Below are positions 27,665 to 35,755 of a stretch of 64,000 nt of DNA, piece by piece. The notes under the pieces are model-generated. The model ran no database searches. It was not told the DNA's origin and worked only from the letters and a program-made list of their open reading frames with translations. The first letter of the stretch is position 1, and each line of letters opens with the position of its first letter. The DNA comes from Kaistia sp. 32K. Its GTDB lineage: Bacteria > Pseudomonadota > Alphaproteobacteria > Rhizobiales > Kaistiaceae. The position numbers and the translations under genes were made by a program. The stretch is taken from assembly GCF_016629525.1 (NCBI RefSeq), contig NZ_AP024269.1, forward strand, positions 4,042,001 to 4,106,000. The letters are read 5' to 3'.

Positions 27665-28879
27665 TCAGGGTCTGGGAACGAGGACCCGGTCACGTAGGAC
27701 GAGAAAGCTTCTCTCCACGCAGAACCACAGCACCGCCGCCACGGCAAGGCTGGTGGCGAGATAGACCGCGAAGCCGAATTCGCCCTGCAGGTTCTCCTGC
27801 CCGAAGATCAACCGATCGAGGTGGAAGACCGATTTGTGCGTCAGGTACAGGCTGTAGGAGAGCGTGGCGACGATCGTCATCCCCGGCACCGGCCAGCGAC
27901 CAAGCACGTGCTCGAGATCCAGCATGGCGCCGAGGATGAGGGCGATGCCGATGGAAATGAGCGGGAAGCCGGCGACGGCGCCAAGCTGCGCCTGAAACAC
28001 GAGGAACAGGTTCGTTCCCGCCAGCGGCCCCCGCAGGGAAAACAGGAACAGCGCGGCGACGACGAGCGCCAATCCCAGCGGCAGCGCGACGCGCGGTTGC
28101 AGGTAGCGGCTGTAGAGTTCGGGCTTGAAAAACCGGGCGGCGGCAAGGACGACGCCGAACAGGAGGCCGTCCAGACGGGTATAGGTCGGGTAGTAAACCT
28201 CCCGGAGATAGACCGCGAAGGCGTCCCGGAGCTGGTTGGCGTCGATCAGGCTGCCGACCTGGTTTTCCCAGATGGCGTAGCGAACCAGGATCCCCGCGGC
28301 GGCGATCGCGACGGCGAGGACGAGCGCCCAGGACACGCCGATGCGACGGTGCAGGAGGAGCACCAGCATCGGCAGCACCAGATAGAACTGCTCCTCGACG
28401 CTGAGCGTCCAGGCCTGCGAGAAGGCGTTGCCCTGGCGGGGATCGAATCCAAGATTGACGGTGAAGCTGGCGAACCGCCAGACAGGCTGCATCGTCGGCG
28501 CATCCCGGAGCACGGGAACGAGCGCGTAGAGAGCGAGAACGACGAAGAAGGCGGGAAAGATCCGGAAGGCGCGACGGAGGTAGAAGGACTTCAGCCCGAC
28601 CGTTCCCGTCCGCGCGATCTCCTTGAACAGCTGCGTCCCGATCAGGTAGCCGCTCAGCACGAAGAAGATGTCGACGCCGAGCCAGCCGTAATTGCGAATA
28701 GTCACCAAGCCGAACGGCGTCGCCTCCAGAGGAAGGTGAACGAGCATGACGAGCAGGATCGCCATCGACCGCAGAACATCGGGACCGACCGCCCTCGAGC
28801 CGAGCTTCGCGGCCGAACTATATTCCGACACCAGCGTCGGAGCCGAATAGGCCTGGCTGGAAATAACTATAGTATTCAT
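27665..28879 (-). CDS. acyltransferase family 3 membrane protein (OafA/YrhL-like)
   Basis: A 404-residue integral membrane O-acyltransferase with about ten helices. Early motifs are GPDVLRSMAILLVMLVH, GWLGVDIFFVLSGYLIG and the RRAFRIFPAFF loop, where the conserved His after LVMLV and the Arg of RRAFRIFP form the usual active-site region. SQAWTLSVEEQFYLVLP is a family hallmark. It probably acetylates a polysaccharide, lipid or peptidoglycan. The ATG at 28879 lacks a strong ribosome site; an in-frame GTG at 28915 is the alternative. The upstream 200 bases are AT-rich and promoter-like. Confidence 0.9.
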   Translation of the reverse strand: MNTIVISSQAYSAPTLVSEYSSAAKLGSRAVGPDVLRSMAILLVMLVHLPLEATPFGLVTIRNYGWLGVDIFFVLSGYLIGTQLFKEIARTGTVGLKSFYLRRAFRIFPAFFVVLALYALVPVLRDAPTMQPVWRFASFTVNLGFDPRQGNAFSQAWTLSVEEQFYLVLPMLVLLLHRRIGVSWALVLAVAIAAAGILVRYAIWENQVGSLIDANQLRDAFAVYLREVYYPTYTRLDGLLFGVVLAAARFFKPELYSRYLQPRVALPLGLALVVAALFLFSLRGPLAGTNLFLVFQAQLGAVAGFPLISIGIALILGAMLDLEHVLGRWPVPGMTIVATLSYSLYLTHKSVFHLDRLIFGQENLQGEFGFAVYLATSLAVAAVLWFCVERSFLVLRDRVLVPRP

Positions 28880-29085
28880 TTGAAAAATCCATGACCGTCT
28901 ATGAATATTAGGCACGCCATGGGACGTGTTGTCGAAACTTTTAGCTTTATTTTCTCATTTCAAAATAGGCAGTTTTGGATTGGTAAAATTAACCTAAACG
29001 TTTCGTAAATCGGGATATCGGGCCATCGGCGATGCGAGCGTCCGCGCCGTCATGCCTCCCACATCCCCGGCCCCGAATGGGTGGC

Positions 29086-29724
29086 TCAGGCGTAGGGCGT
29101 GCCGGCCATCGCGGCCTTGAGGCCGAGGGTTCCCTTCTCGACGACGGCGAGAAAAGCGGCTTCCGCCTCTGCTGTGTCGCGCCCCCGCCGAAACGTCCAG
29201 TGCCCCTCGCGGAAGGCCACGCTCCATGTCGCGAGCAGCAGCGCGGCCGCGAGACGCGCGTCGGAATCGTCGGGGTCGCGCCCTACGGATTCGGCCAGCG
29301 CGACCGCCACGAGCTGCGCCAGTTCGTCCCGGATCGCCCGCGCCCGCGCCTTGAGGGTTTCGCTGGCTTCGATCGTCTCGATGAAGCCCTGGCTCCGGGC
29401 CGAGAATTCGGCATAGGGGCTCCGTTCCGCGACCAGCCGATGCGCGAGCAAGCGCAGCGTCTCGATCGGCGCAACGCCGGGATCGCGCTGTCGGAGCGCT
29501 TCGCGCAGCCGCTCGCGTCCCTCCTCGTCGCGGTCAAAGAACATGTCCTCCTTGCGGGGGAAGTGATTGAATACCGTCATCCGGCCGACATCGGCGGCGG
29601 CCGCGATCTCGTCCACCGTGACATGATCGAAGCCGCGCTCATGGAAAAGGCGCGTGGCGGCGTTGGAGATGCCCTGCCGCGTGGCGAGGCGCTTCCGGGA
29701 GCGGAGGTCGGATGGCATTGACAT
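29086..29724 (-). CDS. TetR family repressor
   Basis: A 212-residue regulator. The N-terminal helix-turn-helix is at about 15-62 (ISNAATRLFHERGFDHVTVDEIAAAADVGRMTVFNHF) and a ligand-binding helical domain follows. It is divergent from the MFS pump with 132 bases between starts, and a 24-bp palindrome lies in that gap, so it most likely represses both genes until a drug-like ligand binds. An in-frame ATG at 29718 is an alternative start. Confidence 0.92.
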   Translation of the reverse strand: MSMPSDLRSRKRLATRQGISNAATRLFHERGFDHVTVDEIAAAADVGRMTVFNHFPRKEDMFFDRDEEGRERLREALRQRDPGVAPIETLRLLAHRLVAERSPYAEFSARSQGFIETIEASETLKARARAIRDELAQLVAVALAESVGRDPDDSDARLAAALLLATWSVAFREGHWTFRRGRDTAEAEAAFLAVVEKGTLGLKAAMAGTPYA

Positions 29725-29750
29725 GGTCTCGTCCGTAGCACATTTTATGT

Positions 29751-29774
29751 ACTGAGTATAGATTGATACTCAGT
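29751..29774. promoter_or_regulatory. TetR-type operator palindrome
   Basis: ACTGAGTAT-AGATTG-ATACTCAGT: perfect 9-bp arms around a 6-base spacer, 26 bases upstream of the tetR-like start and 82 bases upstream of the pump start. Size and position fit a dimeric TetR repressor site covering both promoters. Confidence 0.8.
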
Positions 29775-29856
29775 CTGGATAATTTCCATCCTAGTTGTGC
29801 GAGCCGCGCCCTCCCCCGGAGCGGCGCTCGCGGGCTCGAACAGACCGGAGCCCCGC

Positions 29857-31050
29857 ATGAACAGACTCCTCGTCGTCATCTTCACCGCCATCGTCCTCGA
29901 TGCCGTCGGCATCGGCCTCATCTTTCCGATCCTGCCTTCGCTGCTGCAGGACGTCACCCATGCCGGCAACGTTGCGCCCTATATCGGCATTCTGACCGCG
30001 CTCTACGCGACCATGCAGTTCATCTTCGCGCCCGTGCTCGGCTCGCTGAGCGACCGGCTGGGCCGGCGGCCCGTTTTGCTGATCTCGCTCGCCGGCGCGG
30101 CGATCAACTATCTGTTCCTGGCCTTCGCGCCCAGCCTCTGGATGCTGCTGCTCGGTCGCGCCATTGCCGGGCTGACCAGCGCCAACGTCTCGGTCGCCAC
30201 CGCCTACATCACCGACATCACGCCGGAGAACCAGCGCGCTAGGCGCTTCGGCCTGCTCAACGCCATGTTCGGCGTCGGCTTCATCATCGGCCCCGTGCTC
30301 GGCGGCGCGCTTGGCGATTACTGGCTGCGGCTGCCCTTCATCGCCGCCGCCGTGCTGAACGGCTGCAACCTGCTGCTGGCCTTCTTCGTGCTGCCGGAAT
30401 CCCGCACCCCGACGCGCGAAAAGATCGACCTCGCCGCCCTCAACCCGCTGCAGCCGCTCCGCTGGGTGTTTTCGATGAAGAGCCTGCTGCCGATCATCTT
30501 CATCTTCTTCATCCTGAGCGCCACCGGCGAGGCCTATGGCATCTGCTGGGCGCTCTGGGGCAACGAGACCTTCCAGTGGAACGGCCTCTGGATCGGCATG
30601 TCGCTCGGGGCATTCGGCATCTGCCAGGCGCTCGCCCAGGCCTTGCTTCCGGGGCCGGCGGTAAAGCTCCTCGGCGAGCGCGGGGCCATCCTGACCGGAG
30701 TCGCCAGCAGCTGCGTCGCGCTGACGGTGCTGGCCTTCGCGACCCAGGGCTGGGTGGTGTTCGCGATCATGCCGGTCTTCGCGCTTGGCGGCATCGGCGT
30801 GCCGGCGCTGCAATCGCTGGCGACGCGGCAGGTCGACGAAAGCCGGCAGGGCCAGTTCCAGGGCGTGCTGGCCTCCTCGGTCAGCCTCGCCTCGATCATC
30901 GCGCCGCTCGTCTTCTCGAGCCTCTATTTCGTGGTGCGGGCTGAGTGGCCGGGCGCGATCTGGCTGTCGGTCGTCGTCATCTATGCGATGAGCGTGCCGC
31001 TGGTTCTCGGCCTCCGCCTGAAGAAGCCGGTGGCGGTCCCGGCGATCTAG
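29857..31050 (+). CDS. MFS drug efflux pump, TetA-like (12 TM)
   Basis: A 397-residue drug:H+ antiporter. Motif A is visible as GSLSDRLGRRPVLL after helix 2, motif C-like GVGFIIGPVLGG lies in helix 5, and the start LLVVIFTAIVLDAVGIGLIFPILPSLL is very like TetA proteins of Gram-negatives. The start at 29857 follows a weak GGAG. It is divergent from the TetR gene and shares its operator. Chromosomal TetA-like pumps often export compounds other than tetracycline, so the substrate is not claimed. Confidence 0.9.
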   Translation: MNRLLVVIFTAIVLDAVGIGLIFPILPSLLQDVTHAGNVAPYIGILTALYATMQFIFAPVLGSLSDRLGRRPVLLISLAGAAINYLFLAFAPSLWMLLLGRAIAGLTSANVSVATAYITDITPENQRARRFGLLNAMFGVGFIIGPVLGGALGDYWLRLPFIAAAVLNGCNLLLAFFVLPESRTPTREKIDLAALNPLQPLRWVFSMKSLLPIIFIFFILSATGEAYGICWALWGNETFQWNGLWIGMSLGAFGICQALAQALLPGPAVKLLGERGAILTGVASSCVALTVLAFATQGWVVFAIMPVFALGGIGVPALQSLATRQVDESRQGQFQGVLASSVSLASIIAPLVFSSLYFVVRAEWPGAIWLSVVVIYAMSVPLVLGLRLKKPVAVPAI

Positions 31051-31066
31051 GCATCGTCTGGAAAGA

Positions 31067-31090
31067 GGCTTGGGCTCTGGAGCCCAAGCC
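31067..31090. terminator. hairpin terminator between convergent pump and phosphatase genes
   Basis: Perfect 11-bp arms GGCTTGGGCTC / GAGCCCAAGCC around TG, 16 bases after the MFS stop and 24 bases after the phosphatase stop on the other strand. Confidence 0.75.
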
Positions 31091-31114
31091 GGGATCGACA
31101 CGGGGAGCCGCGCT

Positions 31115-31948
31115 CTACTGCGTGGCGAGCGCCTTCGCCTCGGCCGCGCAATCCTGCTTCGGCGTCAGCCCATTCGCGCGAGCCTTGGCGATTTCCTCGC
31201 CCGCGACGCGCAGATCCTCGACGAAGACCGGGTCAGCATGCAGGCGGGCGACGGTCGCAGCACCCATGATGCGGCCGCCGTCGACGTCGCTCTGCCAGTG
31301 GGCGTTGCAGACGATGCGGCTCTGGCCGAAGGCGATGCCGCGCGCGAGCAGCTCGTTGGCACGCTCCGGCGCGATTTCCGAGAGCGCCAGCGCCCAGGCG
31401 AAGCCGGCTGCCGTGTGGCCGGACGGGTAGGAACCGTCATCATGCAGGATCGCTTCCTGATCCGGCGTGCAGGTGCCTTCGCTGTGCACGACGAACGGGC
31501 GGGTGCGGTTGTACTTGTTCTTGACGCCATAGGTCGACAGGCCGGCGTCCGACATCATCTTCTTCATCAGGCCGAAGAGACGCGGCGTGTTGGTTTCGTC
31601 GATTTGGACGCCCAGCGCGCAGGAGAAATTGTCGGCCGGCTGCGGGAAGACGAGATCCGCATCGAGGATCGCCTGCTTCCAGCGATCGCCACCACGCAGC
31701 GGAACCGTCGACTGGCGGGCCTCCTCGTCGCGCGCCAGCGCCGCGCTGCCGGCGGCCGGCGGCGGGCCCAGAAGGTCGAGGCTGTTCGGCAGGTCGGCGG
31801 GCTTCAAATAGCCGGGCGCGATCGTGAAATGAGCGTCGGTAACGACGGGCGCCGGCGCCGCGCTGTCGGCAAAGGCGGGAGCGGCGGCGCCGGCGACCAT
31901 CAGCGCGGCGATCTGCGCTGCCTTCGAAAGGATGTGCTTGTTCAGCAT
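31115..31948 (-). CDS. class A non-specific acid phosphatase (PhoC/PhoN family)
   Basis: A 277-residue secreted phosphatase of the PAP2 superfamily. The signal peptide (about 1-27) ends APAFA. The full three-part signature is present: K143-x6-R150-P151 (KNKYNRTRP), P175-S-G-H178 and S210-R211-x5-H217-x3-D221. H217 would be the phosphorylated nucleophile and H178 the acid. The start at 31948 is chosen over codons at 31957 and 32086 for signal-peptide fit; ribosome sites are weak for all. It releases phosphate from organic monoesters in the periplasm. Confidence 0.93.
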   Translation of the reverse strand: MLNKHILSKAAQIAALMVAGAAAPAFADSAAPAPVVTDAHFTIAPGYLKPADLPNSLDLLGPPPAAGSAALARDEEARQSTVPLRGGDRWKQAILDADLVFPQPADNFSCALGVQIDETNTPRLFGLMKKMMSDAGLSTYGVKNKYNRTRPFVVHSEGTCTPDQEAILHDDGSYPSGHTAAGFAWALALSEIAPERANELLARGIAFGQSRIVCNAHWQSDVDGGRIMGAATVARLHADPVFVEDLRVAGEEIAKARANGLTPKQDCAAEAKALATQ

Positions 31949-32127
31949 GGCTCTCATCTTATGGGGGTGAAACCGTCGAAACGCGACCCAGAGGGGTAGC
32001 CGGCCACGCACCGATGTCAACATCGAAGCATAGCCTCCCTTACCATCCTGCCAACGTCGGACGATCGCGTGACATCCGATTGCCATGGCGGAATCGTTCC
32101 CGCCCCGGCCCGAGAGCGCCCCTCCCC

Positions 32128-33714
32128 TCAGACCGGCCTGTATTTGAAGTAGCCGAAGGTCGCGGGCGTGGCGGTGCCGTTGAGGTCGTTGGCGGCCATG
32201 CCGACGAAGGCGCCGGTGAAGCTGCCGTCGACGCCATAGGCGCCGCCCTCGTCGGAAAGCAGCGACGCATCGAGAACGGGGCCGACCGGCATGAGGTCGC
32301 CGGTTTCGCCGAGGCCGTAGAAGAACTGCAGTTTCGCTTCCCGGATAGAGAGGGCGAGGCGGACGGCGCCCTCGGCCGGCAGCGGGACCGGGGCGGCGGG
32401 GAAGCGGAGATTGCCGTCCGGGAACGAGCTTTCCGAACTCAGGATGAGCAGCTCGCGATTGCCCTCTGCATCCGCCGTCACGGCGAGATAGTAGAAATTG
32501 TAGCGCTGGTAATAGGCGACCAGCCCCGCCATCACCCGCTCGTCGCTCGGCGCGACCTCGACTATCGTCTCGGCGTCATAGCGGAAATGGGTCTGGCGGC
32601 GCGCCACCAGCGCCTGCTCGAACCAGGAGCCGATCGACTCCCGGCCGATGAGGCGGAGGCCGCTCTCGCCGGCCGAGAAGATGCGCTCGGGCTCGGGCGT
32701 GCGCAGCCACTGGAAATCGTCCGGCAGGCCGGATCTGAAGTCGTAGACGCGCTCGCCGTCGAGACCGGCATCGTCGCGCAGACCCGGCACGTCGACGACG
32801 AGTTGCGGCACGACGCCGCCCGCCTCGAGCCAGAGCCAGTCGTCACGCCATTCCACTTCCTGGATCGCCGTCTCGCGGCCGAGCACGCAGCGCTTCTTCT
32901 GGGTGATCGGCCGGCCGGCGAGGTGCACGATGTAGTGCCGCCCGTCCGGTGTCTCGACCCAGTCGCCATGGCCGGTGCGCTGCAGGGGATACAGCGGATG
33001 ATCCTTGGCGGTGAAGATGTGTTTCTGCGGGTGGGTCTCGTAGGGGCCGTCGATCGTGCGGGACCGCGCCAGCGACACGGCGTGGTCATAGCCGGTGCCG
33101 CCCTCGGCCGTCAGCAGATAGTACCAGCCATTGCGCTTGTAGAGATGCGGGCCTTCGGTGAGGCCGAGATCGGTGCCATGCCAGATCGTCTTGCGCGGCC
33201 CGACAAGCCTTCCCGCCACGGGATCGAATTCCTGCAGGCGGATGCCGGCGAACATGTTGGGCCGGGCGCGATGGTCCCACAGCATGTTGACGAACCATTT
33301 GCGGCCGTCGTCGTCATGGAACAGCGAGGGGTCGAAGCCGGAGGAATTGACGTAGACCGGGTCGGACCAGGGGCCGGCGATATCGGTGGCGGTGACGATG
33401 TAGTTGTGCGTGTCCTTGAACGAGCCGTCCTTGCGCCGGACATGGGTATAGACCAGCCAGAACTTTTCGCCGTCATGGCTGAGGCACGGCGCCCAGACGC
33501 CGCAACTATCGGGGCTGCCGCGCATGTCGAGCTGGCTGGCGCGGTTCAGCGGTCGCGTCAGCAGCGTCCAGTTGGCGAGATCCGTCGACTGATGGATCTG
33601 CACGCCCGGATACCATTCGAAGGTCGAGGTCGCGATGTAATAGGTGTCGCCGACCCGGCAGATCGACGGGTCGGGGTTGAAGCCGGGCAGGATGGGATTG
33701 GTCAGCAGGGCCAT
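32128..33714 (-). CDS. glycoside hydrolase family 43 (beta-xylosidase/arabinofuranosidase-like)
   Basis: A 528-residue intracellular enzyme. The five-bladed propeller carries the expected triad: base D15 (NPILPGFNPDPSI), pKa-modulating D128 (SSGFDPS) and acid E187 (GLTEGPHLY). A C-terminal beta-sandwich (about 330-528) closes the active site, as in XynB-type enzymes. No signal peptide, so it acts on imported oligosaccharides. It lies 53 bases after the aldo/keto reductase gene, in one of two operons flanked by the GntR-type operator, which suggests it processes the sugar imported by the 37.7-40.8 kb transporter. Confidence 0.93.
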   Translation of the reverse strand: MALLTNPILPGFNPDPSICRVGDTYYIATSTFEWYPGVQIHQSTDLANWTLLTRPLNRASQLDMRGSPDSCGVWAPCLSHDGEKFWLVYTHVRRKDGSFKDTHNYIVTATDIAGPWSDPVYVNSSGFDPSLFHDDDGRKWFVNMLWDHRARPNMFAGIRLQEFDPVAGRLVGPRKTIWHGTDLGLTEGPHLYKRNGWYYLLTAEGGTGYDHAVSLARSRTIDGPYETHPQKHIFTAKDHPLYPLQRTGHGDWVETPDGRHYIVHLAGRPITQKKRCVLGRETAIQEVEWRDDWLWLEAGGVVPQLVVDVPGLRDDAGLDGERVYDFRSGLPDDFQWLRTPEPERIFSAGESGLRLIGRESIGSWFEQALVARRQTHFRYDAETIVEVAPSDERVMAGLVAYYQRYNFYYLAVTADAEGNRELLILSSESSFPDGNLRFPAAPVPLPAEGAVRLALSIREAKLQFFYGLGETGDLMPVGPVLDASLLSDEGGAYGVDGSFTGAFVGMAANDLNGTATPATFGYFKYRPV

Positions 33715-33767
33715 GATGCCTCTCGGCGAAGGAATTTTCGGTTCAAAGGCGGAATGGCGGAGCGCTC

Positions 33768-34703
33768 TCAGCCCCAGTCCTTGCCCATGACAGGCGCGAG
33801 GATGGCCTGCACGGCGGCGACCAGCTCCGGATCCGGCGCCGTGCCGTACCAGTCGAGGCAGCGTTGCAGCGAGGCGCGGCTGGCCGTGCTGAACATGGTG
33901 GTGGGAATGTCGGGATTGCCGGTCGAGAACTGGAAGGCGAGCTCACTGATGGAAACGCCGCGCGCCGCGCAATAATCGGCCGCGCGGCCGAAAAGCGCGC
34001 GGTCGGCCGTCGACGCGGCGTGCCAGTCGGCCGGGCCCCGTTCGGTCAGAAGGCCGGAGGCGAAAGGCGAGGCGTTGATGACGCCGATGCCCCGTTCCCG
34101 CGCCAGCGGCAGCAGTTCGAGAAGGCGCGTGTCGTTGAGGCAATAGTGGTTGTGCACGAGTGCTGCATCGACCGGAAACTCGGCGAAGATGCGATGCCAG
34201 AGATCCATCGGGTAGATGCCGAAACTGACCGCGCCGATCCGCCCGGCCTGCTTCAAGGCCAGCAGCGTCTCGAGCCCCTCGCCCAGCGCCCATTCGGTAT
34301 GCTGGCGGTCCTGATATTCGATGTCGTGGATATGGAGGATGTCGAAATAGTCGGTGCCGAGCCGCTCGGTGCTCTCTTCCAGCGAGCGCGTGATGCGCCC
34401 GGCGGAATAGTCGAGCGTATCGCGGCCATACTGGTTCGGATCGGTATATTTGCCGATCTTGGTGGAGAGCACGTAGCGCGAGCGGTCGATGCCTTTCAGC
34501 GCCTGGCCCAGAACCGTTTCCGAACGGCCGCCGCCATAGGCGGGGGCGACGTCGAAATAATTGATGCCGGCGTCGAGCGCCGCGTGCACGGTGGCGATCG
34601 CCTCTGTCTCGTCGACGTCGCGGAATACGCCGCCAAGCGCCGACGCGCCGAAGCTCAGCGCGGAAACGGAAAGGCCGGTGCGCCCGAGAGCCGCGCGCTT
34701 CAT
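33768..34703 (-). CDS. aldo/keto reductase (sugar dehydrogenase-like)
   Basis: A 311-residue NAD(P)-dependent TIM-barrel oxidoreductase. The catalytic tetrad is visible: D51 (FDVAPAYG), Y56, K82 (LSTKIGKY) and His in LHIHD (124-126). The sequence is nearest to the L-fucose/D-threo-aldose/galactose dehydrogenase group, which oxidises the free aldose to a lactone. It is the first gene after the 34777 operator, followed by the GH43 gene. I infer that it oxidises the monosaccharide released by GH43; the actual sugar is unknown. Confidence 0.9.
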   Translation of the reverse strand: MKRAALGRTGLSVSALSFGASALGGVFRDVDETEAIATVHAALDAGINYFDVAPAYGGGRSETVLGQALKGIDRSRYVLSTKIGKYTDPNQYGRDTLDYSAGRITRSLEESTERLGTDYFDILHIHDIEYQDRQHTEWALGEGLETLLALKQAGRIGAVSFGIYPMDLWHRIFAEFPVDAALVHNHYCLNDTRLLELLPLARERGIGVINASPFASGLLTERGPADWHAASTADRALFGRAADYCAARGVSISELAFQFSTGNPDIPTTMFSTASRASLQRCLDWYGTAPDPELVAAVQAILAPVMGKDWG

Positions 34704-34776
34704 GGCTCGGCCCGCATCCGGTGGATCGCGTCCGTGGCGATGGCGTGCCGCATGGAGCCCCTCTCATTGCACTAAA

Positions 34777-34790
34777 ACCGATATATCGGT
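34777..34790. promoter_or_regulatory. GntR-type operator palindrome, site 1
   Basis: ACCGATATATCGGT, a perfect 14-bp palindrome followed by ATAT, between the divergent aldo/keto reductase (73 bases to its start) and GntR regulator (82 bases). Nearly the same sequence occurs at 40896, before the transporter operon. Confidence 0.75.
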
Positions 34791-34872
34791 ATATTGCATA
34801 TCCATATGGCCAAAGCAAAGCCGAAGTGACTAGTGTCGCCTTCAACTTCTGCGAGATTTTTCGGGACTCACA

Positions 34873-35646
34873 ATGCCCAGACCGCGCCTAGGTGCCAAAG
34901 CTCCGGTGGATACCGCGCCCCACTTTTCGGTGAGCGATATCAACCAGTCCATGCCCAAGACGGCGCAGGTCTATGACCTGGTCCGCGGGGCCATCGTTTC
35001 GCTCGCCATGCCGCCCGGCATGGTGATCAACGAAAAGAAGATCTGCGAGGAGTTGCAGATCTCGCGCACGCCGCTGCGCGAGGCGATCCTGCAACTGCAC
35101 GCGGAAAACCTCGTGGAAGTCAGGCCGAACGCCGGAACCTTCGTGGCGCCGATCGATCTCCGCTACGTGCTGGAAGGCCAGCTGGTGCGCGATGCGCTGG
35201 AAATGAAGGTCGTCCGCTTCGCCGCCCGCCGCGCCGACAAGGCCTTCCTGGCCCGGCTCGACCTCAACATGCACCAGCAGCGGACCTGGGCGGCCGAGCG
35301 CGACTACGACCAGTTCTACGCGCAGGACGAAGCCATGCACCAGCTCATCTGCGAGCATGGCGCTTCGCCGCGCATCTGGCGGCTGGTGACGGGGGCGAAG
35401 GCGCAGCTCGACCGCGTGCGCCGCCTCCAGATGCCGGAGCCGAACCACCTCACCATCGTGCTGGCCGAACATGAGGGGATCGTCGGCGCCATCCGCGCCG
35501 GCGACGAGAATGCCGCCGCGCAGGCGATGAAGGTGCATCTCGACCGCGCGTTTCTCACCATTCGCCACCTGATGGCGGAACGCTCGGAACTGTTCGCGCC
35601 GCAGGCGGCGCCGCTGCTCGACGAGTTCGAGCGCTTCACCCTGTAG
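34873..35646 (+). CDS. GntR family regulator, FadR subgroup (FCD domain)
   Basis: A 257-residue repressor. The winged helix-turn-helix spans about 32-100 (INEKKICEELQISRTPLREAILQLHAENLVEV) after a 30-residue leader, and a helical FCD ligand domain follows (about 100-225, with the metal-ligand-like D and H in QDEAMHQLICEH). GGGA precedes the start by seven bases. It is flanked by the GH43/reductase operon and the transporter/LamG operon, whose promoters share a palindrome, so it is the likely local regulator. Its effector is probably a sugar acid or lactone from that pathway. Confidence 0.93.
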   Translation: MPRPRLGAKAPVDTAPHFSVSDINQSMPKTAQVYDLVRGAIVSLAMPPGMVINEKKICEELQISRTPLREAILQLHAENLVEVRPNAGTFVAPIDLRYVLEGQLVRDALEMKVVRFAARRADKAFLARLDLNMHQQRTWAAERDYDQFYAQDEAMHQLICEHGASPRIWRLVTGAKAQLDRVRRLQMPEPNHLTIVLAEHEGIVGAIRAGDENAAAQAMKVHLDRAFLTIRHLMAERSELFAPQAAPLLDEFERFTL

Positions 35647-35755
35647 AGCGTTTTCGAGCGAAGTGGGCATCGGTTCGCGCCAGGAAAAGGCGACCAACTA
35701 GCATCAAGAAAAGGGGTCGGCGGCAACGTGGGAGGAATTCCGCGCCGCCGACCCG

